The notes below the pieces were generated by a model. It did no database searches. It was not told the origin of the DNA and worked only from the letters and a program-made list of their open reading frames with translations. Shown here in pieces: positions 52,974 to 62,081 of a DNA stretch of 64,000 nucleotides. A program made the position numbers and the translations under genes. The stretch is taken from the NCBI GenBank assembly GCA_052161885.1, contig CP197396.1, positions 4,960,001 through 5,024,000 of the forward strand, written 5' to 3'. The first letter of the stretch is position 1. Each line of letters begins with the position of its first letter. The DNA comes from QKTW01 sp052161885 (GTDB lineage Bacteria; Bacteroidota; Bacteroidia; Chitinophagales; Chitinophagaceae).

Positions 52974-53025
52974 AATGGTGAATGGGCAATAATCAATGGT
53001 GAATAATCAATAGTGAATCATCAGA
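52974..53025. repeat. Short repeat tract (gtgaatggtgaa / aatcaatagtgaatc)
   Basis: Tandem imperfect gtgaatggtgaat, aatcaatggtgaat and aatcaatagtgaat units between the mutase stop and its terminator. The family is the same as at 7880-7918 and 39540-39560. Confidence 0.5.
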
Positions 53026-53040
53026 TGTTTTTCGATAAAT

Positions 53041-53072
53041 ATAAGGGGCTGCCATGGCAGCCCCTTATATTT
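53041..53072 (+). terminator. Terminator after the mutase gene
   Basis: A perfect 28-bp palindrome (ataaggggctgcc and its complement around at) followed by atttttg. Confidence 0.85.
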
Positions 53073-53123
53073 TTGTCTATTTCTTTTATAGCCACATTTT
53101 TCACATTAATCGCATACCCACAT

Positions 53124-53672
53124 TTAGAATCCCGGATTGGGAACTGCATTTACCGAAGAAATATCCTTTCCGTCTATATCCGGCAGTTCCATAAAATGTC
53201 TTTGTTCTATGGCGTCTATTGCAGCTTTACGGGTGAGGTGCTGTCCTACCACCGTTTTAATATGTTTGCCGGCAAGGTTGATGATGGAGTTCTTTAACCG
53301 TACCCGGCGTGCACTGCGACCGAGCATAAAGAACAGCAACGCGATCAGCGCTATCATGCCGGTTACAGTAAAAAACAAGACTTCCGTCTCATAGATGCTG
53401 TAACCGCTTTTTATACCTTTTGCACGGAGATCGGTAATCATATAAAACGGAAAAAGTTTGTCCATGAAAACGATAACAGCAATACATCCCAGCGATATCA
53501 GGTAATTGATGATTTCAAGGAATATGAGTAACCCTTTATGGAGCAGCCGTTGCGCGGCCGGCTTACGCAGCGAATCGGATAAAGGGTCAAATAGTTGCAG
53601 CTGCTCCGTAATGAGCCTTTTTTCCGCCCTGAACTCTTGGATCAGGTCGTCCTGCAGACGGGTATTTGCCAT
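53124..53672 (-). CDS. Two-helix membrane protein of unknown function
   Basis: 182 residues. A charged, helical N-terminus (LIQEFRAEKRLITEQLQLF) is followed by two membrane helices (about 48-72, IFLEIINYLISLGCIAVIVF; about 93-118, LFFTVTGMIALIALLFFMLG) and a basic then acidic cytoplasmic tail. No family was recognised. A TATTTTTG -7 element lies at 53702-53695 on the minus strand, about 25 nt ahead of the start. Confidence 0.7.
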   Translation of the reverse strand: MANTRLQDDLIQEFRAEKRLITEQLQLFDPLSDSLRKPAAQRLLHKGLLIFLEIINYLISLGCIAVIVFMDKLFPFYMITDLRAKGIKSGYSIYETEVLFFTVTGMIALIALLFFMLGRSARRVRLKNSIINLAGKHIKTVVGQHLTRKAAIDAIEQRHFMELPDIDGKDISSVNAVPNPGF

Positions 53673-53694
53673 GGGGTGCTGTGGTTTTACTGCA

Positions 53695-53702
53695 CAAAAA
53701 TA
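53695..53702 (-). promoter_or_regulatory. -7 element upstream of the two-helix membrane protein gene
   Basis: TATTTTTG followed by TGC on the minus strand matches TAnnTTTG. Confidence 0.45.
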
Positions 53703-53816
53703 ATAGGTATACTGTACACATGTATTAGGTTTTAGTCACCAGCTATCCACATTTTGAAGGTTTTGAGCTAAAAGATATTAATTTATTAATAAAATATTAA
53801 TTTGTTTGAATAAACA

Positions 53817-53849
53817 AAAGAGCAGCTTCCTGGCCGGAAGCTGCTCTTT
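53817..53849 (-). terminator. Terminator of the small T9SS gene
   Basis: A 14-bp perfect stem (aaagagcagcttcc with ggaagctgctcttt) and 5-nt loop, with T-rich sequence after it on the minus strand. Confidence 0.85.
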
Positions 53850-53872
53850 ACATATTGGAACCTGGAGATTTA

Positions 53873-54349
53873 TCAGCGACGGATCACTTTTACAGTGCCC
53901 ATGCCCGAGCTGCTGTTTAGTATTACCGAATAAGTGCCGCTTGCATATAACGTGAGATCAATAGCGGTAACAGATTCCGTGACAGGTCTGCTCATGATAA
54001 CCTTACCGGTAATATCTGTAATTGTTACCGTGCATTTTGACTGGAGCAGTGTTGCATCAGGGTTTATATAAATGACATTTTCAGTGGGGTTGGGATAGAC
54101 CCGGAAAGCGCCATTGGCCAGGTGCCCTGGATTGTTGTTGTCCTGCTGATTGTTACTGCCGTCTGCAATTGTTGCGACGCTTGTATTGTGGCCGTTGTTA
54201 CCAGGTCCGGCAGGTTTAGGGCCATTGCAGTCTTTGAGCCTTGATATACGATAACCGTTGTCATCGTAGTTAATGAGGATCCTGCAGGTCTGCGCCTTCA
54301 TGGCCAATGGCAGCAGGAGCAGTGTAAGGATTAAAAAACTGTATTTCAT
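53873..54349 (-). CDS. Small secreted T9SS-sorted protein, companion of the RHS gene
   Basis: 158 residues from ATG at 54349 (MKYSFLILTLLLLPLAMKAQ signal peptide); the ORF start at 54430 overlaps the RHS stop region and is rejected. A short mature part (residues 20-85: RILINYDDNGYRISRLKDC, then Asn/Gly/Gln-rich) leads into a T9SS sorting domain (FRVYPNPTENVIYINPDATL, ending VKVIRR). It starts 52 nt after the RHS stop, has no terminator before it and shares its orientation, so the two are probably one transcript. It does not look like an immunity protein. Confidence 0.8.
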   Translation of the reverse strand: MKYSFLILTLLLLPLAMKAQTCRILINYDDNGYRISRLKDCNGPKPAGPGNNGHNTSVATIADGSNNQQDNNNPGHLANGAFRVYPNPTENVIYINPDATLLQSKCTVTITDITGKVIMSRPVTESVTAIDLTLYASGTYSVILNSSSGMGTVKVIRR

Positions 54350-54401
54350 TTGTTTTGATTTAATGGTTCCAGGATACCGGGTGCCGGCTGTCCTTAAAAT
54401 A

Positions 54402-57400
54402 TTACCTGTTCTCTTCCCAGATGCCGTCATTTATACCCGGCGCCAGGACGTCCATTACAGTAGTAAAGTTGTAACTGTGCAGGAAGTAGTTGACGATATT
54501 TCCCGATTGGAAAAGGCTTTTTGCAGCGTTGCCCAAAGCTTGCTGCCCTGCGCTTTTAAGCACTGTTTCCACTACGGACCTGGAGGTAGAAGCAAATGAG
54601 TGCACTACATCGAGATGAGGCGTTTTGCTGCTTTTAGGCGCCAATGCTCCTAGTACGCTGCCTCCGCCGCTTTTCCCCGCATCTTCCAGCCCGGTAAGAA
54701 TCGCGCCACCCCAGATGTTTTTCAGATTAAAACTATTGGATGCGTTATCATAGCCGTCCAGCACTGCACCCCCGAAGCCGTCAATAAAGCTGGTACCCGC
54801 GGATATGAGCCCTTTCTGAACGGCGTGCAGTTCTCCGCCTCCGCTGAAATCGAAACAGGCGTATTTGTTGTAGCCGAATATGTCTTCATAGTTGTTCTGC
54901 ATGCCAGAGGAGCCTGCGTCCAGCGCTGCCAGTGCATTATAGCCAGCGCCGAGCAGTACGCCGTTCCAGGTATTGTTATAAGTCGCCTTGAATTTGTCCT
55001 GGTTGTCGAGGAAGCTGATAGCCGAATTGACAGCATAGGTCGCTGCATATTCTCCGGTAGTGGCTGTTATGCTTTCGCCTGCAAGTGTGGAAAGACCGAA
55101 GGTATTATAACCAAGCCATGCAAATACCATAGACGCGCCGCCGTTTGCCAGTGCTTTCCAGCCCCAGTAATGTGTACTGATACCATATTCCAGGTAGCCC
55201 ACTACAAAACCTACGCCTGCAACAAACAGATCGTCGAGTCCGAACCATTCGCCGTTCGGATCATTGTATTTGAGCGGATTGTTGAGGCAATACGAGTACC
55301 TGTTATAGTTTTGTGCGTTATCCGGCTGCTGTACATAATCATCCGGGCTGAAGATGCGTCCCAGCAGCGGATCGTACAGCCTGCCGTTCATATTGATGAT
55401 ACCGAACTGCGGAATCAGTTCGTGGCCGGTATATCCTCTGTCCCATCCGTTGCTTACGCCGGTTGGAGGGAGCGTTGTCCATGTCTGCGGATCGCGCGCG
55501 CGGCCCCATGCATCAAAGCTTTTTTCTTCTACAAGGCTGCCGTTTTCGTCTATTATATGTGTAATGCTGCCCAGGTGGTCGGTCAGTACAAAGTATTTTT
55601 TGTCTGTTCCGTTGTTCCTTTCCAGGATGGCAACGATTTCGCCGCCGATACCGGATACATAGCAAAGGTCGCGTACATTGCCGGTTATGGCATCTTCTTC
55701 TCTTTCAAAACCGGTAGCATAATACTTGGTTTTCTGAAGCACACCATTTTCGTACAGCATCATAGTAGCACGGCTGCCATCTGCCCAGTAGGTAAATTTG
55801 GCTGTGCTGCTGCCTTCCGTAATGCTCTCTACTTTGTTGAACGGCGTATACGTTACGTCCTGTTCTATTTCCGGCACAGTAACATAAGGATTGATTTCAC
55901 TGAGCTTGTTGCCCTGGTCGTAGGAAAAAGTGCCCGCATCTGTTTTCTGGGCTATGTTTCCTCCCGGAGAATAGTTCATCTGCTGTTGGGCAAACATAGC
56001 GGGGAATTGCCCTGTGACCTGTCCCTGTATGGTGGAGAGTCTGTCAAGGTTGTCGTAAGTAAAGTCTTCCTGCAGGTTGTACTTCAGGTCAGAACGGCGC
56101 GTCAGATTGCCGGTTGCGGGATTGGTAACGTACTGATAGGTGCGGTAGGTGATACCGGGTCCCATTTGTGATCCGGGAGTGCCTGAGGCCTGGAGGGTAA
56201 GGTTTCCGTATGCATCATAGTTTTGAGAGGTGCCGATAGCAAAACCTGCAAATGGTAGTGGGGCATTCCAGTTGGTAGCCGATTGCTGCCCGAAAGCTGT
56301 TACCAGTCCGAGTGCATTTTTGGAGATCACGCTATATAACTGTGCCTGCGTAGCAGGGAAGCCTTGTATAGGCGACGCTACCAGGTCTCCTGAACGGCCT
56401 TTGGCCATCAGGCTGCCATCGCTGGTATTGTACGTATATACCACTTTGGTAGTATTGGGATAGGTAAGTGTTGCCAATCTGCCGTAGTTATCGTAGGTAT
56501 GTTCCAGCCGGAACATGTGTGATCCGTTTGTGTTGGTGGTGATCTGCTCTACGTATACCTGGTCGCCTTTTCCATAAAAATAATCCTGGACAACGCCCGG
56601 ACCTGTTATTTCTACAAGCTTGCCCATGTTTTGATTGGCGAGTGTATTATCGTAGGCATATGTATAAGTACCTTCAGGTCCTTTTTTGACCAGCAGGTTG
56701 CCCAGCTCATCATAAGATAGAAAGCTGTACAGGTTGCCATGAGGGTCTTGCTGTGTGAGCATCTGGTTGTAGGCGTTGTACGTGTACTGGAATGCACCGC
56801 TTCCGCCATAGTTAGGATCGGCCTGTGTTATTTTCCTGCCGAAATCATCATATGTAATGGTCGACACCACACCCACGCCACTCATCGAGATTTGTGTGGG
56901 TTGCCCGCTGCTGTGATAGGTGTAATAAAGAATATTACCTGCATTATCTGTAACGGATGATGTACGTCCGCTCGGGTCAAAGACCGTTATTTTAGTATGG
57001 CCGGCGGGCGTAGTAACGGTTTCTTTGTATGTACCGGCGCCTGTTGCATAGCTGGTGGAGGTATTGCCTTCGGGCCTGGACTCCGTTGTTTGTCTTCCGT
57101 AGCCGTCATAGAAATAGTTGATATAAACCGGGGCGTCGTTCTGGAAATATGGCTTGCTCCTGGATGATATCTGTCCGTTGGTATTGTAAGCAATGTCCTC
57201 GTAAATCATTGTTCCGTCAAAACCAGGCCTGGCGGTACGTATCAGCCTGTTGAGGCGATCGTAGAACTGGTAGGAAGGCAGTGCCGTATTGGGCGAACGC
57301 TGCATTACATATACTGCGCCGGAAGGGGCATAAGTATTGCCGGAGGCACTGCTGAATGTATTCGTAACGGAAGCACCGGTGTTATAGGCGGCGCCACTGT

Positions 57401-60400
57401 TGTCTGACTGGGCTGTCTGCCTGCCCAGTGCGTCATAGGTATTGGTAGTGATCAGTTGGTCTGGTGAGTATATCACGAGGGGAATACCAAAGATGTTGTC
57501 ATAAGTTGTCTGGTAAATGAGATTCGGAAATGCTGCATTATACTTCTTGTTTACGTACCGGTGAGATGCATCATAGACATACACATCTGTTGAGGAAAGA
57601 AGCCCCGGGGATGATACAGTCTGTTGAGTAGCGTTGCCGTATGCATCGTAAGTGAGCGTTGTGGTAACTGCATTGCCGGTTCCCGGGTCTGCGGTAGTAG
57701 TAGCCGGCAGCCCATTGGACGGATTGTAAGTGATAGCCGACTTACGTGTATAAGGCGCCTGTCCCTGGCGTGTGATCGTAGTGGTAATACTTGATGGGTT
57801 GACGTATGTATAGATGGGGTTAGGTACCAGCTGCATCAGGTTGTTGCCTGCAGGTACCCATGTGCCGGTTGGCGGGAACGTGTAGGTCTGCGTGGTCACT
57901 TCAAGGCCGTTGCCATTGTTGGTGGTGATAGTCATCGGCTTTCCTATGTTCACGCTGTAAGGGCTGCCGCCACCCAGTGATAACGGTGGTGGGGTGGTAT
58001 AGGTAAAGTCCTGGACGCTGGTGGTATTCTTAAGGTAATCGGTGGCGGATGTCTCTGTGGTAAAAGTAAAGATCCTGTTGTTGCCATAGTGGTACACACC
58101 GGGTGTATTGTAAGTGCTCTTTAACAGCTTGGTTACCGGTGGGTATATGACATTGCCTATGATATAGCCCTGTGTTGTCTGGCTGATGATCTGGCTTTGC
58201 AGGTAAGGGTATGCATAAGTGGTGTTCAGTCCGTATGTTTTTCTATTGTCGATATTGACAGACATATCGTTGGCGTTCATCCAGTCGAAGCCCATCAGTC
58301 CTTTGCCCCAGGCATTATACTTAAGACCGCCATAAGTATATTTTGTGTTGTTACCATTTGCATTGACACCATTGTCTGCATTAACAACAGAAACTACTTT
58401 TATCGGTATTGTTCTTTCTATAAAGGGGTATGTCTGTGACCCGCCGGGATTGTATACCGAGGCGTTGGAAAGTGGTTGGTAAGTAACTTTGGTCACTGCA
58501 TTCAGCCCATTCTTCACCTGCGATATCATATGCCGTGTTTCGTTGGGATGGAGGGATATGACATAAGGAGTACTGTAGTAGGGTGTATGCCTTGTGAGCA
58601 GGTCTACGGCACCGTCTCCGTTATAATCCCCCAGCCATGTGTAATCGCCGTAATCGGCAATCAGTGACTGGTTAAGACCCGGATTTTCCTGTACAAAAAC
58701 ATTATTTCCTTTGGAGTAGAAAACCCTCGGTGCATAGGTCTGTCCCCATGCAGAAGAAGGGGAATAATCATAAATGTCGTCTTTACCGTCGCCATTAAAA
58801 TCTGCCACGTAAATCGGCCTGAAGTTACTGCTGTTGTCAAAAGGCTGGGCCATTGATGGTGTACCTGAAGGCGGAACGTTATTCATCAACCCTGTACCAC
58901 TGCCGTAGCCTATCTGCCAGCCTGCACTGGATATCCAGGTAAGCACGTCAGATATCCTGTCACCGTTAAAATCGCCGATTATTACATTATGCAATGTGGA
59001 CGGATAGCCGGTACTGTTTACCAGTTTAAACGTGGGGCTGCCGATTACAGGATTATTATTTGCATCAAACGTTACGTTCATTTCGTAGACATAAGTACCA
59101 CTGCTGGTCAGCTGCATTACATCCGTTTTACCATCGCCGTTATAATCGATGGCATAAAGTTTTGCGCCGTTTCTGGCATCAAACGGAAGCGGGTTGGTGC
59201 CTCCGTAAAAGTACTTGGCGACAGATACGGCATAAGGAGTGGTAGTGGTGGTGTAAGGGCCTGTAGTGGTAGCTGCCGTGGTATATTTTTCGCCCATGAT
59301 GTAAGACATACCTGTAGCGAGCGTAGTAAGCGGGTTGCCATCTACAGCGAGGATTTCTGTTTTTCCGTCACCGTCAAAATCACCGATCAGTGGTACGAGA
59401 TCAGCAAAACCGTCATTCGATCCCGGGTAAGATGTGCTTACGAGTGGTGGGATAGGACTCATGCCGGTTCCTGTAGATAGCGAAACCCAGAATTTCTGCT
59501 GTGTATGTACGGAACCTGAGCCATTGTAGTGCTGGCTCTGCACATATACAAAGTCATCTTTTCCATCTCCGTTGTAGTCAAAGGCAGAAATGCCATGTAC
59601 CTGCTGGTTGGGCAATATGGAATTGAGTGCATTGGCCATGTGTGTATCATAAGGTAAAGATCCTGTCTGTGAGAGTGAAAAAGCTCCCGACCCGCCCTGG
59701 CCCAGGTAAAGTGAATAGGTATTTACCGAGTTCTGGGTGGAATATTCCATTACGTCGGTCTTGCCATCCCCGTTATAGTCGCCTGCCGCATAAGAAAAAC
59801 CTGACTGCGGTGTCTGCAGCTCACTGTGGCTGTCCGAAGTAGCGGTAGTGGCAGTGCCGTAGGTAAACTGTGTAGGTGGCAATGCTATCTGTTCGTTGAC
59901 CCCGGCCTCTTTAACGGAGGAAAGGTGTGTGTAGATATCGTCCGTATAGTTGAGCGTATAAGTACGTGCCGTTGTCCATGTTCCGGCATTATTTTGTGCA
60001 ACGGTTATTTTACTCAGTTTCAGGGTGTGATGAATGTTGTTGCCGCCTACATAGAAAAACTCGGGATCTGACCTGGTGGCATATGCAAAGTTTACAGAGC
60101 TTTGAGTAGCCATACCTGTATTCTGGTTGCCGCCATAGTTTATTGCATTCAGTAATGCTTCCCCGCCGCCGATCTGGCTGTAAGCTAAGGTCATGTAGTT
60201 GCCATTCAGATCTATGACCTTATCCAGCAACCAGGAGTACACAACAGTGGTGCCTGGTACTACTACCTGGCTTGCGCTTGTTGATCCATACTGATAGGTA
60301 ACGCCGTTCTCGTCTGTGACGATGAAGCCGGAAGGGCCGGTGCCCATAGTGCCGCTTGCGGTGATCGTCTTAAAGTTTTCGTTTTCGGTATGGTACTGGG

Positions 60401-60773
60401 ACGATGCGGCCCCGTACGTGCCGGATGTCAGTATCAGGCGGTTACCATCCAGTGCAAAACGGTCTGTGGCTGTAAGGGAAACGCCTTTTACGTTTTTGTC
60501 ATTATAAATACTGTTAGGTATCCGCGTAATGGAAGAGACGCCCGAAAGGGTCCAGCCTATACCCATAATGTCATTTCCCGACAGGCTGTTGTAATTAAGT
60601 GCAAGGTGCGGCTGAAGGCCCGCGAGGCCGTCGGGTACTTTTATCGGGATGGTATATGTGGCAGCTCCAAGGTCGGAGACGTTAAAGGTTGCGTCCGTGC
60701 TGCCTACGGACTGTGTTTGTGCCTCTGCCTGGCCTATAGCCAGTGCGGAGAATAGCAATAAGAGTCTTTTCAT
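54402..60773 (-). CDS. Giant secreted SpvB/FG-GAP/RHS-repeat protein
   Basis: 2123 residues. Signal peptide (MKRLLLLFSALAIGQAEAQ), a SpvB-like N-terminal domain (ATYTIPIKVPDGLAGLQPHL, YNSLSGNDIMGIGWTLSG), and at least seven FG-GAP/VCBS calcium loops between about residues 326 and 725 (GDYNGDGKTDV, DYNGDGKDDF, DFDGDGKTEI, DYNGDGKTDV, DFNGDRISDV, DFNGDGKDDI, DYNGDGAVDL). A long stretch of YD/RHS repeats (about 1070-1720) leads to the RHS core (TDHLGSITHIIDENGS, GRLYDPLLGRIFSPDDYVQ, NRYSYCLNNPLKYNDPNGEW, about 1728-1845). The final ~278 residues are the variable tip and are Gly- and Ala-rich with no toxin motif that I recognise. It belongs to the TcB/TcC-RHS superfamily that encloses a C-terminal payload in a beta-shell. 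Confidence 0.9.
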   Translation of the reverse strand: MKRLLLLFSALAIGQAEAQTQSVGSTDATFNVSDLGAATYTIPIKVPDGLAGLQPHLALNYNSLSGNDIMGIGWTLSGVSSITRIPNSIYNDKNVKGVSLTATDRFALDGNRLILTSGTYGAASSQYHTENENFKTITASGTMGTGPSGFIVTDENGVTYQYGSTSASQVVVPGTTVVYSWLLDKVIDLNGNYMTLAYSQIGGGEALLNAINYGGNQNTGMATQSSVNFAYATRSDPEFFYVGGNNIHHTLKLSKITVAQNNAGTWTTARTYTLNYTDDIYTHLSSVKEAGVNEQIALPPTQFTYGTATTATSDSHSELQTPQSGFSYAAGDYNGDGKTDVMEYSTQNSVNTYSLYLGQGGSGAFSLSQTGSLPYDTHMANALNSILPNQQVHGISAFDYNGDGKDDFVYVQSQHYNGSGSVHTQQKFWVSLSTGTGMSPIPPLVSTSYPGSNDGFADLVPLIGDFDGDGKTEILAVDGNPLTTLATGMSYIMGEKYTTAATTTGPYTTTTTPYAVSVAKYFYGGTNPLPFDARNGAKLYAIDYNGDGKTDVMQLTSSGTYVYEMNVTFDANNNPVIGSPTFKLVNSTGYPSTLHNVIIGDFNGDRISDVLTWISSAGWQIGYGSGTGLMNNVPPSGTPSMAQPFDNSSNFRPIYVADFNGDGKDDIYDYSPSSAWGQTYAPRVFYSKGNNVFVQENPGLNQSLIADYGDYTWLGDYNGDGAVDLLTRHTPYYSTPYVISLHPNETRHMISQVKNGLNAVTKVTYQPLSNASVYNPGGSQTYPFIERTIPIKVVSVVNADNGVNANGNNTKYTYGGLKYNAWGKGLMGFDWMNANDMSVNIDNRKTYGLNTTYAYPYLQSQIISQTTQGYIIGNVIYPPVTKLLKSTYNTPGVYHYGNNRIFTFTTETSATDYLKNTTSVQDFTYTTPPPLSLGGGSPYSVNIGKPMTITTNNGNGLEVTTQTYTFPPTGTWVPAGNNLMQLVPNPIYTYVNPSSITTTITRQGQAPYTRKSAITYNPSNGLPATTTADPGTGNAVTTTLTYDAYGNATQQTVSSPGLLSSTDVYVYDASHRYVNKKYNAAFPNLIYQTTYDNIFGIPLVIYSPDQLITTNTYDALGRQTAQSDNSGAAYNTGASVTNTFSSASGNTYAPSGAVYVMQRSPNTALPSYQFYDRLNRLIRTARPGFDGTMIYEDIAYNTNGQISSRSKPYFQNDAPVYINYFYDGYGRQTTESRPEGNTSTSYATGAGTYKETVTTPAGHTKITVFDPSGRTSSVTDNAGNILYYTYHSSGQPTQISMSGVGVVSTITYDDFGRKITQADPNYGGSGAFQYTYNAYNQMLTQQDPHGNLYSFLSYDELGNLLVKKGPEGTYTYAYDNTLANQNMGKLVEITGPGVVQDYFYGKGDQVYVEQITTNTNGSHMFRLEHTYDNYGRLATLTYPNTTKVVYTYNTSDGSLMAKGRSGDLVASPIQGFPATQAQLYSVISKNALGLVTAFGQQSATNWNAPLPFAGFAIGTSQNYDAYGNLTLQASGTPGSQMGPGITYRTYQYVTNPATGNLTRRSDLKYNLQEDFTYDNLDRLSTIQGQVTGQFPAMFAQQQMNYSPGGNIAQKTDAGTFSYDQGNKLSEINPYVTVPEIEQDVTYTPFNKVESITEGSSTAKFTYWADGSRATMMLYENGVLQKTKYYATGFEREEDAITGNVRDLCYVSGIGGEIVAILERNNGTDKKYFVLTDHLGSITHIIDENGSLVEEKSFDAWGRARDPQTWTTLPPTGVSNGWDRGYTGHELIPQFGIINMNGRLYDPLLGRIFSPDDYVQQPDNAQNYNRYSYCLNNPLKYNDPNGEWFGLDDLFVAGVGFVVGYLEYGISTHYWGWKALANGGASMVFAWLGYNTFGLSTLAGESITATTGEYAATYAVNSAISFLDNQDKFKATYNNTWNGVLLGAGYNALAALDAGSSGMQNNYEDIFGYNKYACFDFSGGGELHAVQKGLISAGTSFIDGFGGAVLDGYDNASNSFNLKNIWGGAILTGLEDAGKSGGGSVLGALAPKSSKTPHLDVVHSFASTSRSVVETVLKSAGQQALGNAAKSLFQSGNIVNYFLHSYNFTTVMDVLAPGINDGIWEENR

Positions 60774-60879
60774 AAAAAGGAGTTACGGAAAATGGATTGA
60801 GGATAATCGAAAATGTGTTTTGGTGGTTTAAAATATCAGAGGCGTTTAAGTTAGATAGTTCCCCTCTGCAAGTGACAGT

Positions 60880-60935
60880 CATTTAGCGGTTGGAAGGGTA
60901 TAGTATGCGAAATACGGCTTTTGTACAGGGAATGA
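60880..60935 (-). repeat. 56-bp duplicated element, copy A (nearest RHS)
   Basis: Identical in length to copy B and about 77% identical by hand count (43 of 56); the ends catttagcgg and tacagggaatga and the centre atgcgaaata are perfectly conserved. On the minus strand it contains TATTTCG, a near match to the -7 element, and ends in an in-phase taaATGA. It lies about 110 nt upstream of the RHS start codon. Confidence 0.7.
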
Positions 60936-60950
60936 AAACAGACAAAAGAG

Positions 60951-60977
60951 GCCATCCCGGAGATGGCCCCTTCCCTC
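60951..60977 (-). terminator. Hairpin ahead of copy A
   Basis: ggccatc pairs with gatggcc around ccgga. On the minus strand it is followed by tcttttgtctgtttt, which suits a terminator for a short transcript that starts upstream of it. Confidence 0.55.
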
Positions 60978-61085
60978 AGAGGTAAAGGAAAAGATGTTTT
61001 TTTGTTACAGCTGGTTGTTGAAATTCTAAGTTCTGTATACTTTAAAAGTATTGAGAATACGGACTTGCCTGGGAAAAAGAGTTTT

Positions 61086-61196
61086 TTAAAAACTGACCTG
61101 GAAGCAGAAAAAAGGGTAATAGGTATAATATGATCCGATAGCAGGGCTTATATACTGGTTAAGGTATGCCTTCAGATAGCAATCTGTGTATTTCAT
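61086..61196 (-). CDS. Possible 36-residue ORF after copy B
   Basis: The ATG (61194-61196) directly follows the conserved end of copy B on the minus strand, and the ORF ends at TAA (61086-61088). The product begins MKYTDCYLKAYLNQYISPAI and continues with a Tyr/Phe-rich stretch (GSYYTYYPFFCFQVSF). It resembles no known family and could be noncoding. The main support is position: copy, ORF, hairpin. Confidence 0.25.
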   Translation of the reverse strand: MKYTDCYLKAYLNQYISPAIGSYYTYYPFFCFQVSF

Positions 61197-61249
61197 TTAG
61201 CGGGTGGCGGTTTTAAGCATGCGAAATATTGTTTTGATACAGGGAATGA
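61194..61249 (-). repeat. 56-bp duplicated element, copy B
   Basis: Second copy of the element described for 60880-60935, 314 nt away and in the same orientation. It lies just downstream of the LytTR gene terminator. Confidence 0.7.
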
Positions 61250-61278
61250 GTTGCCCGGAAGTGTCTGTAATGAAAAAC

Positions 61279-61307
61279 AGCAGGTCCATAGACCTGCTGT
61301 TTCACCG
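61279..61307 (-). terminator. Terminator of the LytTR regulator gene
   Basis: A 12-bp stem aaacagcaggtc (61279-61290 area) with its complement across 5 nt, followed by T-rich sequence on the minus strand. Confidence 0.8.
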
Positions 61308-61328
61308 CCAAAGGTATATGTCATGGCA

Positions 61329-62081
61329 TTATTTTTCGCCTTCGCCGGTTTTTATACGGGCAAAAATATTGAGCAGTGCGGCTCTGTTTTTCTGTGCTAC
61401 CGGTATTTCTTTGCCATTGTTCAGTATAACGGTGCCTATATTTTCATACCTGCGTATGCAATCAAGGTTTACAATAAAAGAGCGGTGCACCTGGTAGAAT
61501 AGATCTTCAGGAAGCAGCTCGCGAAATTTTCCCAGGTTATAAGCGCTTATTATTTCTGTGTCTTTTGTTACCACCCGGGTATAAGTGTTCTGGGCTTCCA
61601 GGTAGAGTATATCACTTATAAGTACATAATTGATAGATTTATTATCGGGGATGCCTATTTTGTTATTAATCATCCCACCCTGGCTTTTGACAGCACTCAT
61701 TTTCTTTGCCAGTATCCGTTCAATTGTCCTGTTGAGGGTAATAGCGAGTTCTACATCATCTACCGGTTTGAGCAGATATCCTGCTGTAGGAAATTTGAAT
61801 GCATTCAGCGCATAGTCCGAGTGGGCAGTAACAAAAATGATCTCACTGTTTATCTCCGGCATCATGCGCAGCAGGTCCATGCCGTTTCTGCCTTGTATTG
61901 AAATGTCAAGGAATATGATGTCGCAATTGTGCGAGCGGATGCCGCTAAGTGCTTCTTCCCAGGTAGCATATGTTGCGGTAACGAAAATTCTTTTGTCTAA
62001 AAGATACAGACTGTCCTGCAACAGTTCTATGGCCTTTGGTTCATCATCAATAATGATACAGGTAATACTATTTTGGTTCAT
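61329..62081 (-). CDS. LytTR-family response regulator
   Basis: 250 residues. Receiver domain with IIDDEPKAIE, phospho-acceptor Asp near residue 59 (IIFLDISIQGRNGMDLL) and LLKPVDD, then a LytTR domain (ISDILYLEAQNTYTRVVTKD, FYQVHRSFIVNLDCIRRYEN, EIPVAQKNRAALLNIF). It overlaps the kinase gene by 14 nt, so both are translated as a coupled pair. Direct-repeat targets could include the duplicated elements in the next intergenic region, which is an inference from position. Confidence 0.92.
   Translation of the reverse strand: MNQNSITCIIIDDEPKAIELLQDSLYLLDKRIFVTATYATWEEALSGIRSHNCDIIFLDISIQGRNGMDLLRMMPEINSEIIFVTAHSDYALNAFKFPTAGYLLKPVDDVELAITLNRTIERILAKKMSAVKSQGGMINNKIGIPDNKSINYVLISDILYLEAQNTYTRVVTKDTEIISAYNLGKFRELLPEDLFYQVHRSFIVNLDCIRRYENIGTVILNNGKEIPVAQKNRAALLNIFARIKTGEGEK

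Larger units (their letters stand above)
60774..61328. other. Long intergenic region upstream of the RHS gene
   Basis: 555 nt. It contains two copies of a 56-bp element (60880-60935 and 61194-61249), a terminator-like hairpin before each copy on the minus strand (60951-60975 area and 61279-61307) and a possible 36-codon ORF between them (61086-61196). No larger gene is supported on either strand. Confidence 0.6.

Noticed and set aside
54825..56171. 448-residue plus-strand ORF opposite the RHS gene
   Set aside because: It lies wholly inside the RHS coding frame on the other strand, is Cys- and Val-rich without any family pattern, and has no promoter or ribosome-binding context. It is a shadow of repetitive RHS codons.
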